Assembly: GCF_020510625.1 (NCBI RefSeq)
Contig: NZ_CP075191.1
Location: 1,836,001-1,900,000 of the forward strand
Origin: Ferribacterium limneticum
Lineage (GTDB): Bacteria > Pseudomonadota > Gammaproteobacteria > Burkholderiales > Rhodocyclaceae
Reading direction: 5' to 3'
Length of the DNA stretch: 64,000 nt
Part shown: one piece after another, positions 48,683-58,650 of the stretch
Numbering within the stretch: the stretch's first letter is position 1
Layout: every line of letters begins with the position of its first letter
Made by a program: the position numbers and the translations under genes
Notes under the pieces: generated by a model
Databases searched by the model: none
Told to the model about the DNA's origin: nothing
What the model saw: only the letters and a program-made list of their open reading frames with translations

Positions 48683-50101
48683 ATGAAACGCTTTGTGGCT
48701 TTGTGTTCCCTTTGGTTTTTGTGTTCTTTGTCGTTTGCCCAGACGCGCGGCTTGCCTGATTTCTCCGATTTGGCTGAAAAGCAAGGGCTGGCGGTCGTCA
48801 ATATCAGTACGACGCAGGTTGTCCGTGGGCAGGCGCAAATGATGCCGTTTCCGTTTGATGAAAACGATCCTGCCTTCGAGTTTTTCAAGCGCTTCATCCC
48901 ACGCAACCCGGGTGGCGCCATGCCGCGAGACTTCGAAAACAAGTCGCTCGGCTCCGGGTTCATTGTCAGTGGCGATGGCTATATTCTGACCAACGCCCAT
49001 GTCGTCGACGGGGCTGATGAGGTTACGGTTCGTCTGACTGACAAGCGTGAATTCAAAGCCAGGATCATCGGGGCGGATAAACGAACCGATGTTGCCTTGA
49101 TAAAGATCGATGCGTCAGGTCTACCTGTGGTCAAGTTGGGTGACCCGGCCCAACTTAGAGTGGGTGAATGGGTGGTGGCCATTGGCTCACCGTTCGGATT
49201 CGACAACTCTGTGACCGCCGGCATTGTCTCAGCCAAAGGGCGCTCCCTGCCGCAAGAGAATTATGTGCCCTTCATTCAGACGGATGTGGCGATCAACCCG
49301 GGTAATTCTGGCGGCCCGCTGTTCAATATGCGCGGCGAAGTGGTAGGTATCAATTCACAGATTTACAGTCGTAGTGGCGGGTATATGGGCGTTTCCTTCG
49401 CCATTCCGATTGATGTGGCAATGGATATCCAGAACCAGTTGCGTGCTTCCGGCAAGGTCAGTCGTGGTCGCCTTGGCGTGGTAATTCAGGAGGTCAGCAA
49501 GGAACTCGCAGACTCTCTGGGCCTTGCCAAGCCGATCGGTGCGGTGGTGAATGCTGTCGAAAAGGGTGGGCCTGCAGAAAAGGCTGGCATTGAGGCAGGT
49601 GATGTCATCCTGAAATTTGACGGCAAGACGATCAACAATTCGGCCGATTTGCCGCGCATGGTGGGTGCAACCAGGCCGGGAGGGCGTTCGGTGGTTCAGG
49701 TCTGGCGCAAAGGCGCAACCCGGGATATCAACGTTACCGTGGGTGAGGTTCCTGACGAAAAGCAGGCGAGCGCTAAAGTGCAGCGCGGGAAACCGACTGA
49801 ACAGGCAGCCAACCGCCTTGGCCTAGTCGTCAGTGAGCTAACTGCGGAGCAAAAACGTGAGCTGAAAATGGGTTCTGGCCTGTTGATCGAAGACGTTCGG
49901 GGGCAGGGGCTTCGTTCGGATTTGCGTGCTGGCGACATCGTCATTGCGCTGATCGCCAAAGGTGCGACCACTGAGGTCAAGACAGTCGAGCAGTTCAATA
50001 AATTACTATCCCTGTTCGAAAAAGGCAGCAATGTCACCTTGCTCGTTCGCCGTGGGGAAATGCAGACTTTCATCACCATAAAAGGTTTGAATGGTGGTTG
50101 A
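48683..50101 (+). CDS. mucD: Periplasmic serine endoprotease MucD/DegP (Do family)
   Basis: The 472-aa protease has a Sec signal peptide (ending near FAQT), the catalytic triad His (NAHVVDG), Asp (RTDVALI) and Ser (NPGNSGGPL, about 214), and two PDZ domains (about 260-350 and 370-465). It degrades misfolded envelope proteins and limits sigma-E signalling in related systems. TTG 48677 (5 bp from GGAGG) is an alternative start. It overlaps the glutaredoxin-like gene by 11 bp. Confidence 0.95.
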   Translation: MKRFVALCSLWFLCSLSFAQTRGLPDFSDLAEKQGLAVVNISTTQVVRGQAQMMPFPFDENDPAFEFFKRFIPRNPGGAMPRDFENKSLGSGFIVSGDGYILTNAHVVDGADEVTVRLTDKREFKARIIGADKRTDVALIKIDASGLPVVKLGDPAQLRVGEWVVAIGSPFGFDNSVTAGIVSAKGRSLPQENYVPFIQTDVAINPGNSGGPLFNMRGEVVGINSQIYSRSGGYMGVSFAIPIDVAMDIQNQLRASGKVSRGRLGVVIQEVSKELADSLGLAKPIGAVVNAVEKGGPAEKAGIEAGDVILKFDGKTINNSADLPRMVGATRPGGRSVVQVWRKGATRDINVTVGEVPDEKQASAKVQRGKPTEQAANRLGLVVSELTAEQKRELKMGSGLLIEDVRGQGLRSDLRAGDIVIALIAKGATTEVKTVEQFNKLLSLFEKGSNVTLLVRRGEMQTFITIKGLNGG

Positions 50102-50336
50102 ACTGACCCTGATGAGCCGCGGCTACTGTCATCTCTGTCATGACATGGAGGTGGCCTTGGCGCCGCTGGCTGATGAGTTCGGTGCGACGGTGACCGTTCT
50201 TGATGTTGACGCTGATCCGGTGCTCGAAGCCAGGTATGACGAACTGGTGCCTGTTTTGTTGCATGGCGAGACAGAGTTGTGCCATTACTTTCTTGACGAA
50301 GCCAAAGTCCGTGAATATTTGGCTGGAATCCGCTAA
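50091..50336 (+). CDS. Glutaredoxin-like protein (DUF836)
   Basis: The 81-aa thioredoxin-fold protein has the redox motif C-H-L-C (about residues 13-16) in a GYCHLCHDM context, and the cis-Pro-like VPVLLHG. DUF836 glutaredoxin-like proteins often follow mucD in betaproteobacteria. GTG 50091 or the following codon starts it, overlapping mucD by 11 bp. The function is probably thiol-disulphide exchange, with the partner unknown. Confidence 0.85.
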   Translation: MVVELTLMSRGYCHLCHDMEVALAPLADEFGATVTVLDVDADPVLEARYDELVPVLLHGETELCHYFLDEAKVREYLAGIR

Positions 50337-50360
50337 AATTCAGGGTCTTCTGAAAAGGGA

Positions 50361-50386
50361 AGGGCGCCGGACAGCGCCCTTTTTTA
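50361..50386 (+). terminator. Rho-independent terminator/attenuator before lepA
   Basis: Stem AGGGCGC / GCGCCCT with a CGGACA loop followed by T6. It ends only 10 bp before the lepA ATG, so it either ends the rpoE operon or attenuates lepA. Confidence 0.75.
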
Positions 50387-50395
50387 CTGGTACCA

Positions 50396-52186
<1,791 letters not shown>

Positions 52187-52194
52187 GAATAGCG

Positions 52195-52983
52195 ATGAAC
52201 TTTGCCCTGATTCTTTTCGTGCTGCTGGTTCTTACCGGTGCCTTGTATGCAGTCGATGTCCTGAAATTCCGGAAATTTCGTGCCAAAGATGCCAAGGAGC
52301 CTTTGTGGGTGGAGTGGGGCGCCAGCTTCTTTCCGGTTATTTTGATCGTCTTTGTTCTACGCTCCTTTCTGTTTGAGCCATTCAAGATTCCATCCGGCTC
52401 GATGATACCGACGCTGCTGGTTGGCGATTTCATTCTGGTTAACAAGTTCACCTACGGCATCCGCTTGCCGGTAATCAACAAGAAGATTATTGAGATCAAC
52501 TCGCCCCAGCGCGGCGATGTCATGGTTTTTCGTTATCCCGAAGATCCGTCGCTGGATTACATCAAGCGTGTCGTTGGTTTGCCCGGAGACACCGTCGCTT
52601 ATCAGAACAAGAAACTGACCATCAATGGGCAGGCGGTTCCGACCCAGAAGATCGGCGACTACCTCCACCCGGAGCGCCTGTATTACTCCGAGCAGTTCAT
52701 GGAGAAACTTGGCGAAGTTGAGCACCTGGCCCTGAACGACACCGATGCTCCGGCCTTCGTTCCCGATGCCGCACGCTTCCCGCACCGGGAAAATTGCACT
52801 TACAATGCCTCGGGTGTGATTTGCAAGGTGCCGCCCGGTCACTATTTCATGATGGGGGACAATCGGGATAACAGCCGGGATAGTCGGGCCTGGGGGTTTG
52901 TTCCCGAGCAGAATATCGTCGGCAAAGCATTCTTTGTCTGGTTGAATTTCAGTGATTTGAGCCGGATTGGCTCATTCCGGTAA
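52195..52983 (+). CDS. lepB: Signal peptidase I
   Basis: LepB cleaves Sec and Tat signal peptides at the outer face of the inner membrane. The 262-aa protein has two N-terminal helices (about residues 1-20 and 43-60), catalytic Ser in IPSGSMIPTL (about 68), Lys in LDYIKRVVGLPGD (about 123), and GDNRDNSRDSR. ATG 52195 has upstream AGAATAGCG; a TTG at 52183 overlapping lepA is the alternative. It follows lepA directly. Confidence 0.95.
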   Translation: MNFALILFVLLVLTGALYAVDVLKFRKFRAKDAKEPLWVEWGASFFPVILIVFVLRSFLFEPFKIPSGSMIPTLLVGDFILVNKFTYGIRLPVINKKIIEINSPQRGDVMVFRYPEDPSLDYIKRVVGLPGDTVAYQNKKLTINGQAVPTQKIGDYLHPERLYYSEQFMEKLGEVEHLALNDTDAPAFVPDAARFPHRENCTYNASGVICKVPPGHYFMMGDNRDNSRDSRAWGFVPEQNIVGKAFFVWLNFSDLSRIGSFR

Positions 52984-52993
52984 GGGGAAACTG

Positions 52994-53347
52994 ATGAAAA
53001 ATCAACGTGGTGTTGCGCTATCCGGGCTCCTGTTCTGGAGCGTTGTACTGGTTCTGGTCTCTGTGCTTGGTATGAAAGTAGCACCGACCTACATTGAGTA
53101 CACCAAAATCCTGAAGGATGCCAAAGCTACTGTTGCCAAAGTTGGTCCGGACTCAACGGTGGCGGATGTTCGATCAACTTTCGACAAGTTTGCTGATATT
53201 GACCAGCTGGATTTCAAGGCCAGTCAATTGGATATTTCCAAAGATGGCGGCAAGATCGTTATTGAATTTGCTTATGAAAAGCGTATCCCCCTCTTCTGGA
53301 ACGTCAGCCTGCTGATCGACTATAAAGGGTCGACTGCTGGATCATAA
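52994..53347 (+). CDS. DUF4845 membrane-anchored protein
   Basis: The 117-aa protein has an N-terminal pilin-like motif (MKNQRGVALSGLLFW) with a transmembrane helix (about residues 8-30) and an alpha/beta extracytoplasmic part. It matches DUF4845, found between lepB and rnc in many beta- and gammaproteobacteria; its function is unknown. ATG 52994 has GGGGAA at good spacing. It lies 10 bp after lepB and 3 bp before rnc. Confidence 0.85.
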   Translation: MKNQRGVALSGLLFWSVVLVLVSVLGMKVAPTYIEYTKILKDAKATVAKVGPDSTVADVRSTFDKFADIDQLDFKASQLDISKDGGKIVIEFAYEKRIPLFWNVSLLIDYKGSTAGS

Positions 53348-53350
53348 GGC

Positions 53351-54019
53351 ATGACTGCGCAGTCGATTGCCAGGAAACTCGGGCATCAATTTTCGGATCA
53401 ATCGCTGTTTCGGACCGCATTGACCCATCGCAGCTTCGGCACGCCGAACAATGAGCGGCTGGAGTTTCTCGGCGATGGCGTCCTGGATTTTGTCATTGCC
53501 GCCTCTCTGTTTCACCGCTTTCCAGATTTGCCGGAAGGCGACCTTTCCCGTTTGCGGGCGAATCTGGTTCGCCAGGAAACACTGCACCGGCTGGCCTCTG
53601 ATCTGAATATCGGCGAATTCCTGCGTCTTGGCGAAGGGGAACTAAAGAGCGGTGGCGCGCAACGCCCCTCTATCCTTGCCGATGCACTGGAAGCGATGTT
53701 TGGCGCCATTTATCTCGATGCCGGTTTTGCCGCCGTGCAGACCGTCATTGAAAAGCTCTATACGCCGCTGCTAGATGAACTTAAGCCCGGCCAGTTTCAG
53801 AAAGATGCCAAGACGCGCTTGCAGGAATGGCTGCAGGGACGAAAGAAAGCATTGCCCAGATATCAGTTGCTGGAAGCGACAGGGGCGGCCCATGAACAAC
53901 GCTTCGAAGTGGCCTGTGAAATTGAACATCCCGCTGTGCGCACGGTAGGCCATGGCTCAAGCCGGCGTATCGCCGAACAGGTTGCGGCCGAAAAGGCCTT
54001 GAAAGAACTCCACGCATGA
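53351..54019 (+). CDS. rnc: Ribonuclease III
   Basis: RNase III cleaves double-stranded RNA in rRNA maturation and mRNA control. The 222-aa protein has the catalytic signature NERLEFLGDGVLDFV (the usual Ser after GD is Gly here), the second acidic motif ADALEAMFGAIYLD, and a C-terminal double-stranded RNA-binding domain (about 150-220, with GSSRRIAEQVAAEKAL). Its stop overlaps era by 4 bp, the classic rnc-era coupling. Confidence 0.97.
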   Translation: MTAQSIARKLGHQFSDQSLFRTALTHRSFGTPNNERLEFLGDGVLDFVIAASLFHRFPDLPEGDLSRLRANLVRQETLHRLASDLNIGEFLRLGEGELKSGGAQRPSILADALEAMFGAIYLDAGFAAVQTVIEKLYTPLLDELKPGQFQKDAKTRLQEWLQGRKKALPRYQLLEATGAAHEQRFEVACEIEHPAVRTVGHGSSRRIAEQVAAEKALKELHA

Positions 54020-54900
54020 AAAAGATCCGTTCCGGTTATATCGCCATCGTCGGTCGTCCGAATGTTGGCAAGTCGACCCTGCTCAACCGTCTGGTCGGCG
54101 AAAAAATCAGTATTGTCTCGCGCAAGGCGCAGACGACCCGGCACCGGATTACTGGCATCCTGACCAAGGATGATGCCCAGTTTGTCTTTGTCGATACGCC
54201 TGGGTTCCAGACCAAGTTTTCCAATGCGCTGAACCGTGCAATGAATCGTGGCGTCACACAGACCCTGAATGACGTCGATGTTGTGCTGTTTCTGATCGAA
54301 GCAGGGCGTTATGACGCCAAGGACAAGGCTGTTGTCCGATTGTTGCCGAAGGACAGGCCGGTGATTCTGGTGGTCAACAAGACCGATCAGATCAAGGATC
54401 GCAGTTCCTTGTTCCCCTTCCTGGCAGAGGTTGCGGCTGACCATGATTACGCTGCTGTTGTGCCAATCAGCGCCGCCAAGGGTAAACAGACTGACGAATT
54501 GCTGGCCGAGGCAAGAAAGCATCTGCCCAACGAAGGCTTGATGTTCCCGGAAGACGAACTAACCGACAAAAGCGAGCGTTTCCTGGCTTCGGAATACATC
54601 CGCGAAAAGGTTTTTCGCCTGCTTGGTGACGAACTGCCCTACGCCACCGCCGTGGAGATCGAGAAGTTCGAGGTTGAAGGTGACCTGCGCCGGATTTTTG
54701 CCGCGATCGTGGTTGACCGCGAGGGCCATAAAGCTATCGTCATCGGCAAGGGCGGTGAATCATTGAAGCGCATTGCCAGCGAGGCACGCCAGGACATGGA
54801 GCGCCTGTTTGATGGCAAGGTCTATCTCGAAATCTGGGTCAAGGTGAAGTCTGGCTGGAACGATGACGAGCGCCTGCTGAAGAGTCTCGGTTACGAATGA
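54016..54900 (+). CDS. era: GTPase Era
   Basis: Era binds the 16S rRNA 3' end for 30S maturation. The 294-aa protein has G1 GRPNVGKST (about residue 12), G3 DTPGF, G4 NKTD, and a C-terminal KH domain (about 200-290) with IVVDREGHKAIVIGKGGESLKRI. It overlaps rnc and recO by 4 bp each. Confidence 0.98.
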   Translation: MKKIRSGYIAIVGRPNVGKSTLLNRLVGEKISIVSRKAQTTRHRITGILTKDDAQFVFVDTPGFQTKFSNALNRAMNRGVTQTLNDVDVVLFLIEAGRYDAKDKAVVRLLPKDRPVILVVNKTDQIKDRSSLFPFLAEVAADHDYAAVVPISAAKGKQTDELLAEARKHLPNEGLMFPEDELTDKSERFLASEYIREKVFRLLGDELPYATAVEIEKFEVEGDLRRIFAAIVVDREGHKAIVIGKGGESLKRIASEARQDMERLFDGKVYLEIWVKVKSGWNDDERLLKSLGYE

Positions 54901-55625
54901 ACCTGCGCAGCAAAGTCGACGGCCAGCCGGCTTACGTTCTGCATAGTTATCCCTTTCGGGAAACCAGTCTCATCGTCGAAGTGTTTTCCCGCGATTTCGG
55001 GCGTATGGCCCTGCTGGCCCGCGGAGCCCGGCGGCCACGTTCGGCAATCCGCGGCCTGTTGATGGCGTTTCAGCCGCTCGAGATTGGCTGGGCCGGCAAA
55101 GGCGAAGTGCTGACCTTGATGAAAGCCGAGTGGCAGGGAGGCTTGCCCTTGCTGGCCGGCGAAGCCCTGTTTTGTGGTTACTACCTTAACGAACTGTTGA
55201 TGCACCTGCTGCCGCGTGAAGACGCGCATGAGCAGCTGTTTGCCGGCTACGCCAAAATGTTGGCACTTCTGGCTGCCGATCCCAGCGGGAAGGTCCGTGA
55301 AGCAGACCTGCGCTGCTTCGAAAAAGCCCTGCTGCAGGAACTGGGCTATGGCCTGACGCTGGCTCACGATAGCGATGCCAGGGCCATCGATCCGGAAGCG
55401 TTTTACACCTACCGTATGGAGCATGGGCCTGTGCGGCTAGAGCACGCGGAAGCTGCGGCTCAGGTTTTTAGCGGCAAGACCTTGCTCGATCTGGCGGCGG
55501 AAGATTTCTCCGACGTGCGTAGCCGCCATGAGGCCAAGGCCTTGATGCGCACACTGATGGCCTATTATCTGGCGGGCAAGGAACTCGAAACACGCAAGAT
55601 ATTCAGGGATTTGCAGGAGTTGTAA
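54897..55625 (+). CDS. recO: DNA repair protein RecO
   Basis: RecO loads RecA onto SSB-coated DNA in the RecFOR pathway. The 242-aa protein has the N-terminal OB domain (residues about 8-80, with SYPFRETSLIVEVFSRDFG and ARGARRPRSA) and a helical C-terminal domain. In many betaproteobacteria pdxJ and acpS follow recO; here the nif genes begin on the opposite strand 55 bp away. Confidence 0.93.
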   Translation: MNLRSKVDGQPAYVLHSYPFRETSLIVEVFSRDFGRMALLARGARRPRSAIRGLLMAFQPLEIGWAGKGEVLTLMKAEWQGGLPLLAGEALFCGYYLNELLMHLLPREDAHEQLFAGYAKMLALLAADPSGKVREADLRCFEKALLQELGYGLTLAHDSDARAIDPEAFYTYRMEHGPVRLEHAEAAAQVFSGKTLLDLAAEDFSDVRSRHEAKALMRTLMAYYLAGKELETRKIFRDLQEL

Positions 55626-55680
55626 GAAGCCCATTGTCCCTTTGTAAGCTGCTGAAGGTGTAACAGCCTCAGGTAGTTGC

Positions 55681-56502
55681 TTAAGGTATTTCTGAGCTCA
55701 GGCCCTTGATCCAATCACGTTGCGCCTCACGGCGGCGCTTGTCGCCCAGACGTTCGATGATCCGGGCACAAACCTCCTCAAACGGCAGCATGCCGCTGGG
55801 CAGGATTTCGTCGCAGCGCAGGATGTGCAAGCCGATTGGCGAGGCAAGCACGGCGCTGATCTCGCCCTCGTTCAGGGCGAAGGCAGCGGGTTCAAGTTCG
55901 GCGTAGAGCTGCTTGCGCTTGACGACGCCCAGCTGGCCGCCTTCCATGGCGGTCGGGCATTGCGAATAGCGGAGTGCCGCCTCGGCGAATTTGTCTGCAT
56001 TTTTCAGCGTCGAGCGGAGCGATTCGAGCTTGGCCTCTGCTTTGGCTTTTTCCTGCGCATTGTTGAAGGTAATCAGAATGTGGCGCAGGTGACGGGCTTC
56101 GGGTCGATCGAAGGCTTCCGGGTGCAGGCGGTAGTAGATTTCGGCATCGACGGCGCTGACCGGCGGGCTGCTTGAAGCAACCTTTTCGAGCACTGCCTCG
56201 ATGCGCAGGTCGCGTTCGACGGCCTGCTCCAGTCCTGCTTCGTCTAGATCGCTGCGTTCCATGTCCTGCATGAATTCATCGCTGGAGGCATAACGCGTGC
56301 GAATTTCATCGAGCCGGTTCTTCACGGTCGCGGGCGGAACGAAGACATTGGCGGCCATGGCGCTGGCGAGGATGCGCTGCTCGATGCTGTCCTGCTTGCG
56401 GGCGATGTCGTCGAGGCGGTCGCGCTCCGGTTCGCTCAGCGTCTCCGGGCCTTTCTTGAAGAGTTCCCAGGACAGTTTCAGTTCAAGATAACCGTGTTGC
56501 AT
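55681..56502 (-). CDS. nifM: Nitrogenase maturation protein NifM (peptidyl-prolyl isomerase)
   Basis: NifM helps the nitrogenase iron protein (NifH) fold and mature. The 273-aa protein has an N-terminal SurA-like helical part and a parvulin PPIase domain (about 135-260) with ARHLRHILITFN, GGQLGVVKRKQL and SPIGLHILRCDEI. ATG 56502 starts M-Q-H-G-Y-L-E-L-K; upstream in-frame residues overlap nifZ. It is last in the nifV-cysE-orf-nifW-nifZ-nifM operon and converges on recO. Confidence 0.9.
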   Translation of the reverse strand: MQHGYLELKLSWELFKKGPETLSEPERDRLDDIARKQDSIEQRILASAMAANVFVPPATVKNRLDEIRTRYASSDEFMQDMERSDLDEAGLEQAVERDLRIEAVLEKVASSSPPVSAVDAEIYYRLHPEAFDRPEARHLRHILITFNNAQEKAKAEAKLESLRSTLKNADKFAEAALRYSQCPTAMEGGQLGVVKRKQLYAELEPAAFALNEGEISAVLASPIGLHILRCDEILPSGMLPFEEVCARIIERLGDKRRREAQRDWIKGLSSEIP

Positions 56503-56506
56503 GCTT

Positions 56507-56965
56507 TCATTCCCTGGTTGCAACCGGTTCCAGCAGGGCTTCAGGAATCTGCAGGACGCGGCCCGGCAGGCGGTCGAAATGGATGTGGTAGGCGACGCCA
56601 GCCGCGGCATCGCGAATCACCTTGATGACTTCGCCGACGGAGCCCGGTTCGACCAGCACATTTCCGCCAACCGACAGGCCCTTGGCCGCCACTACTTTTT
56701 CGCGGAATTCGAAACGTGACGGCGTCCACGGATCGTCGGCGCCGATCAGCTCTTCTTCGCGGCAGCCGACGATCTTGCCTTCTTCAAGGAAGTTCACCGA
56801 GTAGATGATCTGATCCTGCAGAAAGGTGCCGACATCGACGACGTAGCCGATACTGCCGCGGCGCACCAGAAAGTCGCCCGGATCGAGGCCGGGGTAGGTG
56901 CCGTCGTTGCGGACATTCCGGGTGAGACGCACGGCCTCACCGTACTCCCACTTGGCGTTCATCAT
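56507..56965 (-). CDS. nifZ: Nitrogenase maturation protein NifZ
   Basis: NifZ assists P-cluster assembly in the NifDK protein. The 152-aa protein contains two NifZ domains in tandem: GEAVRLTRNVRNDGTYPG to GCREEELI (about residues 8-75), and FEFREKVVAAKGL to the C-terminus. Two adjacent ATGs (56965, 56962) can start it; the first overlaps the nifW stop (ATGA pattern). It lies 4 bp before nifM. Confidence 0.92.
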   Translation of the reverse strand: MMNAKWEYGEAVRLTRNVRNDGTYPGLDPGDFLVRRGSIGYVVDVGTFLQDQIIYSVNFLEEGKIVGCREEELIGADDPWTPSRFEFREKVVAAKGLSVGGNVLVEPGSVGEVIKVIRDAAAGVAYHIHFDRLPGRVLQIPEALLEPVATRE

Positions 56966-57303
56966 TCGCGGAAAACCTTGTCGAGGGATACGAAGGAACT
57001 CATACCACCATCCGGCTTGGAAACCGTCTGGAAGACAGCAAAGACCTTTTCGGTCAGCGAGTTGGAGGTGACGAAATCCTGATAGGCGCGTTCCAGCCAC
57101 AGGCGGTAGATGCCGCGCTGCTGTCCTTCTTCGGGCGGCAGGTTGGGCGCCTGCTTGGCCAGATAGTCATGGAAACGCTGCAGGATGTGCAGGCGGTTCA
57201 CATGGACGACGGCGGGGTCGTAGGGGACTTCGAAATAGTCCAGAAAATCTTCGGCCGAGACCAGGTCTTCCATGGCTTCAGCAAGGCTCAGAGTGTCTTC
57301 CAT
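56962..57303 (-). CDS. nifW: Nitrogenase-stabilising protein NifW
   Basis: NifW interacts with the nitrogenase MoFe protein and protects it from oxygen or helps its maturation. The 113-aa protein matches the family in its core (EDFLDYFEVPYDPAVVHVNR, LHILQRFHDYL, VFAVFQTV). GAGGAGG just upstream of ATG 57303 is a strong ribosome binding site. Overlap with nifZ couples translation. Confidence 0.93.
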   Translation of the reverse strand: MEDTLSLAEAMEDLVSAEDFLDYFEVPYDPAVVHVNRLHILQRFHDYLAKQAPNLPPEEGQQRGIYRLWLERAYQDFVTSNSLTEKVFAVFQTVSKPDGGMSSFVSLDKVFRE

Positions 57304-57313
57304 GATTGCCTCC

Positions 57314-57853
57314 TCAGGCTGCGACAAGGTTAAATGATGCGTCTTCAGTCGTCGTTTCTTCGCTCTGGAATTCATCGACGACTTCGAGAAGTTTGGCTGC
57401 GCCGAGATGATCGCGGCTATCCAGTGCGGCCAGTTTGGTCAGGCGGTCACGCGATTCGGCGATGCGGCCGAGGCGGAGCAGGACAACGCTCTCGGCCTTG
57501 AGGGCCAGCAGATAGAAGCGAAGCAGGCCGAATGAAGTGGCGGCGGCCGAGCCGAGCTGGGCTTCGTCGATCTGGCGCCAATCGTTGGGAATGCCGAGAT
57601 GGCGTGCCGAGATGCGTTTGGCGTGGTCGGCAACGATCAGCACATCGTCAAGCCGGTGCTGATAGAAGTAGTAGCGGTACAGGCTGACCAGCACGGTCAG
57701 GTGCTCCGGAGCCAGCAGGTTGGCACGCAGCAGCGACAGCTCTGCGGTCGGATCGCCGTAATCCTCGGCCGCCTGGGCGATCAGCCGCTCGGCCTCGGGG
57801 GGCAGTGCGTCCTCGAAGTAGAGCTTGCAGTCGGAGAAGTCGAGCAGATCCAT
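57314..57853 (-). CDS. nif-cluster conserved helical protein (TPR-like)
   Basis: The 179-aa protein is entirely helical in appearance, with repeated 30-40-residue helical pairs resembling tetratricopeptides (about residues 40-150) and an acidic N-terminus MDLLDFSDCKLYFEDAL. It sits between cysE and nifW, the position of the small orf in Azotobacter nif clusters (from memory). It likely has a scaffold or assembly role in nitrogenase maturation, but no catalytic motif is visible. ATG 57853 chosen. Confidence 0.7.
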   Translation of the reverse strand: MDLLDFSDCKLYFEDALPPEAERLIAQAAEDYGDPTAELSLLRANLLAPEHLTVLVSLYRYYFYQHRLDDVLIVADHAKRISARHLGIPNDWRQIDEAQLGSAAATSFGLLRFYLLALKAESVVLLRLGRIAESRDRLTKLAALDSRDHLGAAKLLEVVDEFQSEETTTEDASFNLVAA

Positions 57854-57873
57854 GGTGTCGTTCAGTCCAGTGT

Positions 57874-58650
57874 TCAGTGCATCGCCTCGTGCTCGCAGCA
57901 CAAGTCGCCGGCGGTGCAGGTACGGCACTCGCCACTGTGGTCGGGAGGAGGCGGTTCATGGCGGATTTCAGCCAGTTCCTTCTCCAGGGTTTCAATGCGT
58001 TCGATCAGGCAGGCGATGGACTTGGCCACCGGATCGGGCATCAGGTTATGGTCCAGGCTGATGCCATTTTCAGGGCGTGCCGTGCCGACCCGGGTGTCGA
58101 CGATCCGGCCGGGTACGCCGACGACCGTCCGGTCGGCTGGCACGTCCTTGACGACCACGGAATTGGCGCCAACGCGGACGCGTTCGCCAATATGAATCGG
58201 GCCGAGAATCTTGGCGCCAGCGCCGACGACCACACCGTCGGCCAGCGTCGGGTGGCGCTTGCCCTTGTTCCACGAGGTGCCGCCGAGGGTGACACCGTGG
58301 TAGAGCGTCACATCGTCGCCGACTTCAGCCGTCTCGCCGATCACCACACAGGCGCCGTGATCGATGAAGAAGCGGTGGCCGATGGTGGCACCGGGGTGGA
58401 TGTCCACGTTGGTCAGCGTCCGGCTGAGGAAAGACAGGAAGCGGGCCGGAAAGCGCCAGCCGTTCTGCCACAGGCGGTGGGACAATCGGTGGGCGAGGAT
58501 GGCATGGACGCCGGGGTAGGTGGTCAGCACCTCCAGCGTCGAGCGGGCGGCCGGGTCGCGCTGGAAGACGCAGGCCAGGTCTTCCTTGAGGGTTGCCCAG
58601 AGGCCGGGTGCTGCCATCGTGCTTGCGGTCATGGTCATCGCTTCAGACAT
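57874..58650 (-). CDS. cysE: Serine O-acetyltransferase CysE (nif-linked)
   Basis: CysE makes O-acetylserine for cysteine synthesis; nif-linked copies supply extra cysteine for iron-sulphur clusters. The 258-aa protein has the left-handed beta-helix hexapeptides and the motifs [35 protein letters not shown] and KRHPTL. A C-terminal extension is Cys-rich (E-C-R-T-C then L-C-C-E-H, about residues 240-255), unlike housekeeping CysE. The start overlaps the nifV stop by 8 bp; ATGs at 58638 and 58632 are alternatives. Confidence 0.92.
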   Translation of the reverse strand: MSEAMTMTASTMAAPGLWATLKEDLACVFQRDPAARSTLEVLTTYPGVHAILAHRLSHRLWQNGWRFPARFLSFLSRTLTNVDIHPGATIGHRFFIDHGACVVIGETAEVGDDVTLYHGVTLGGTSWNKGKRHPTLADGVVVGAGAKILGPIHIGERVRVGANSVVVKDVPADRTVVGVPGRIVDTRVGTARPENGISLDHNLMPDPVAKSIACLIERIETLEKELAEIRHEPPPPDHSGECRTCTAGDLCCEHEAMH

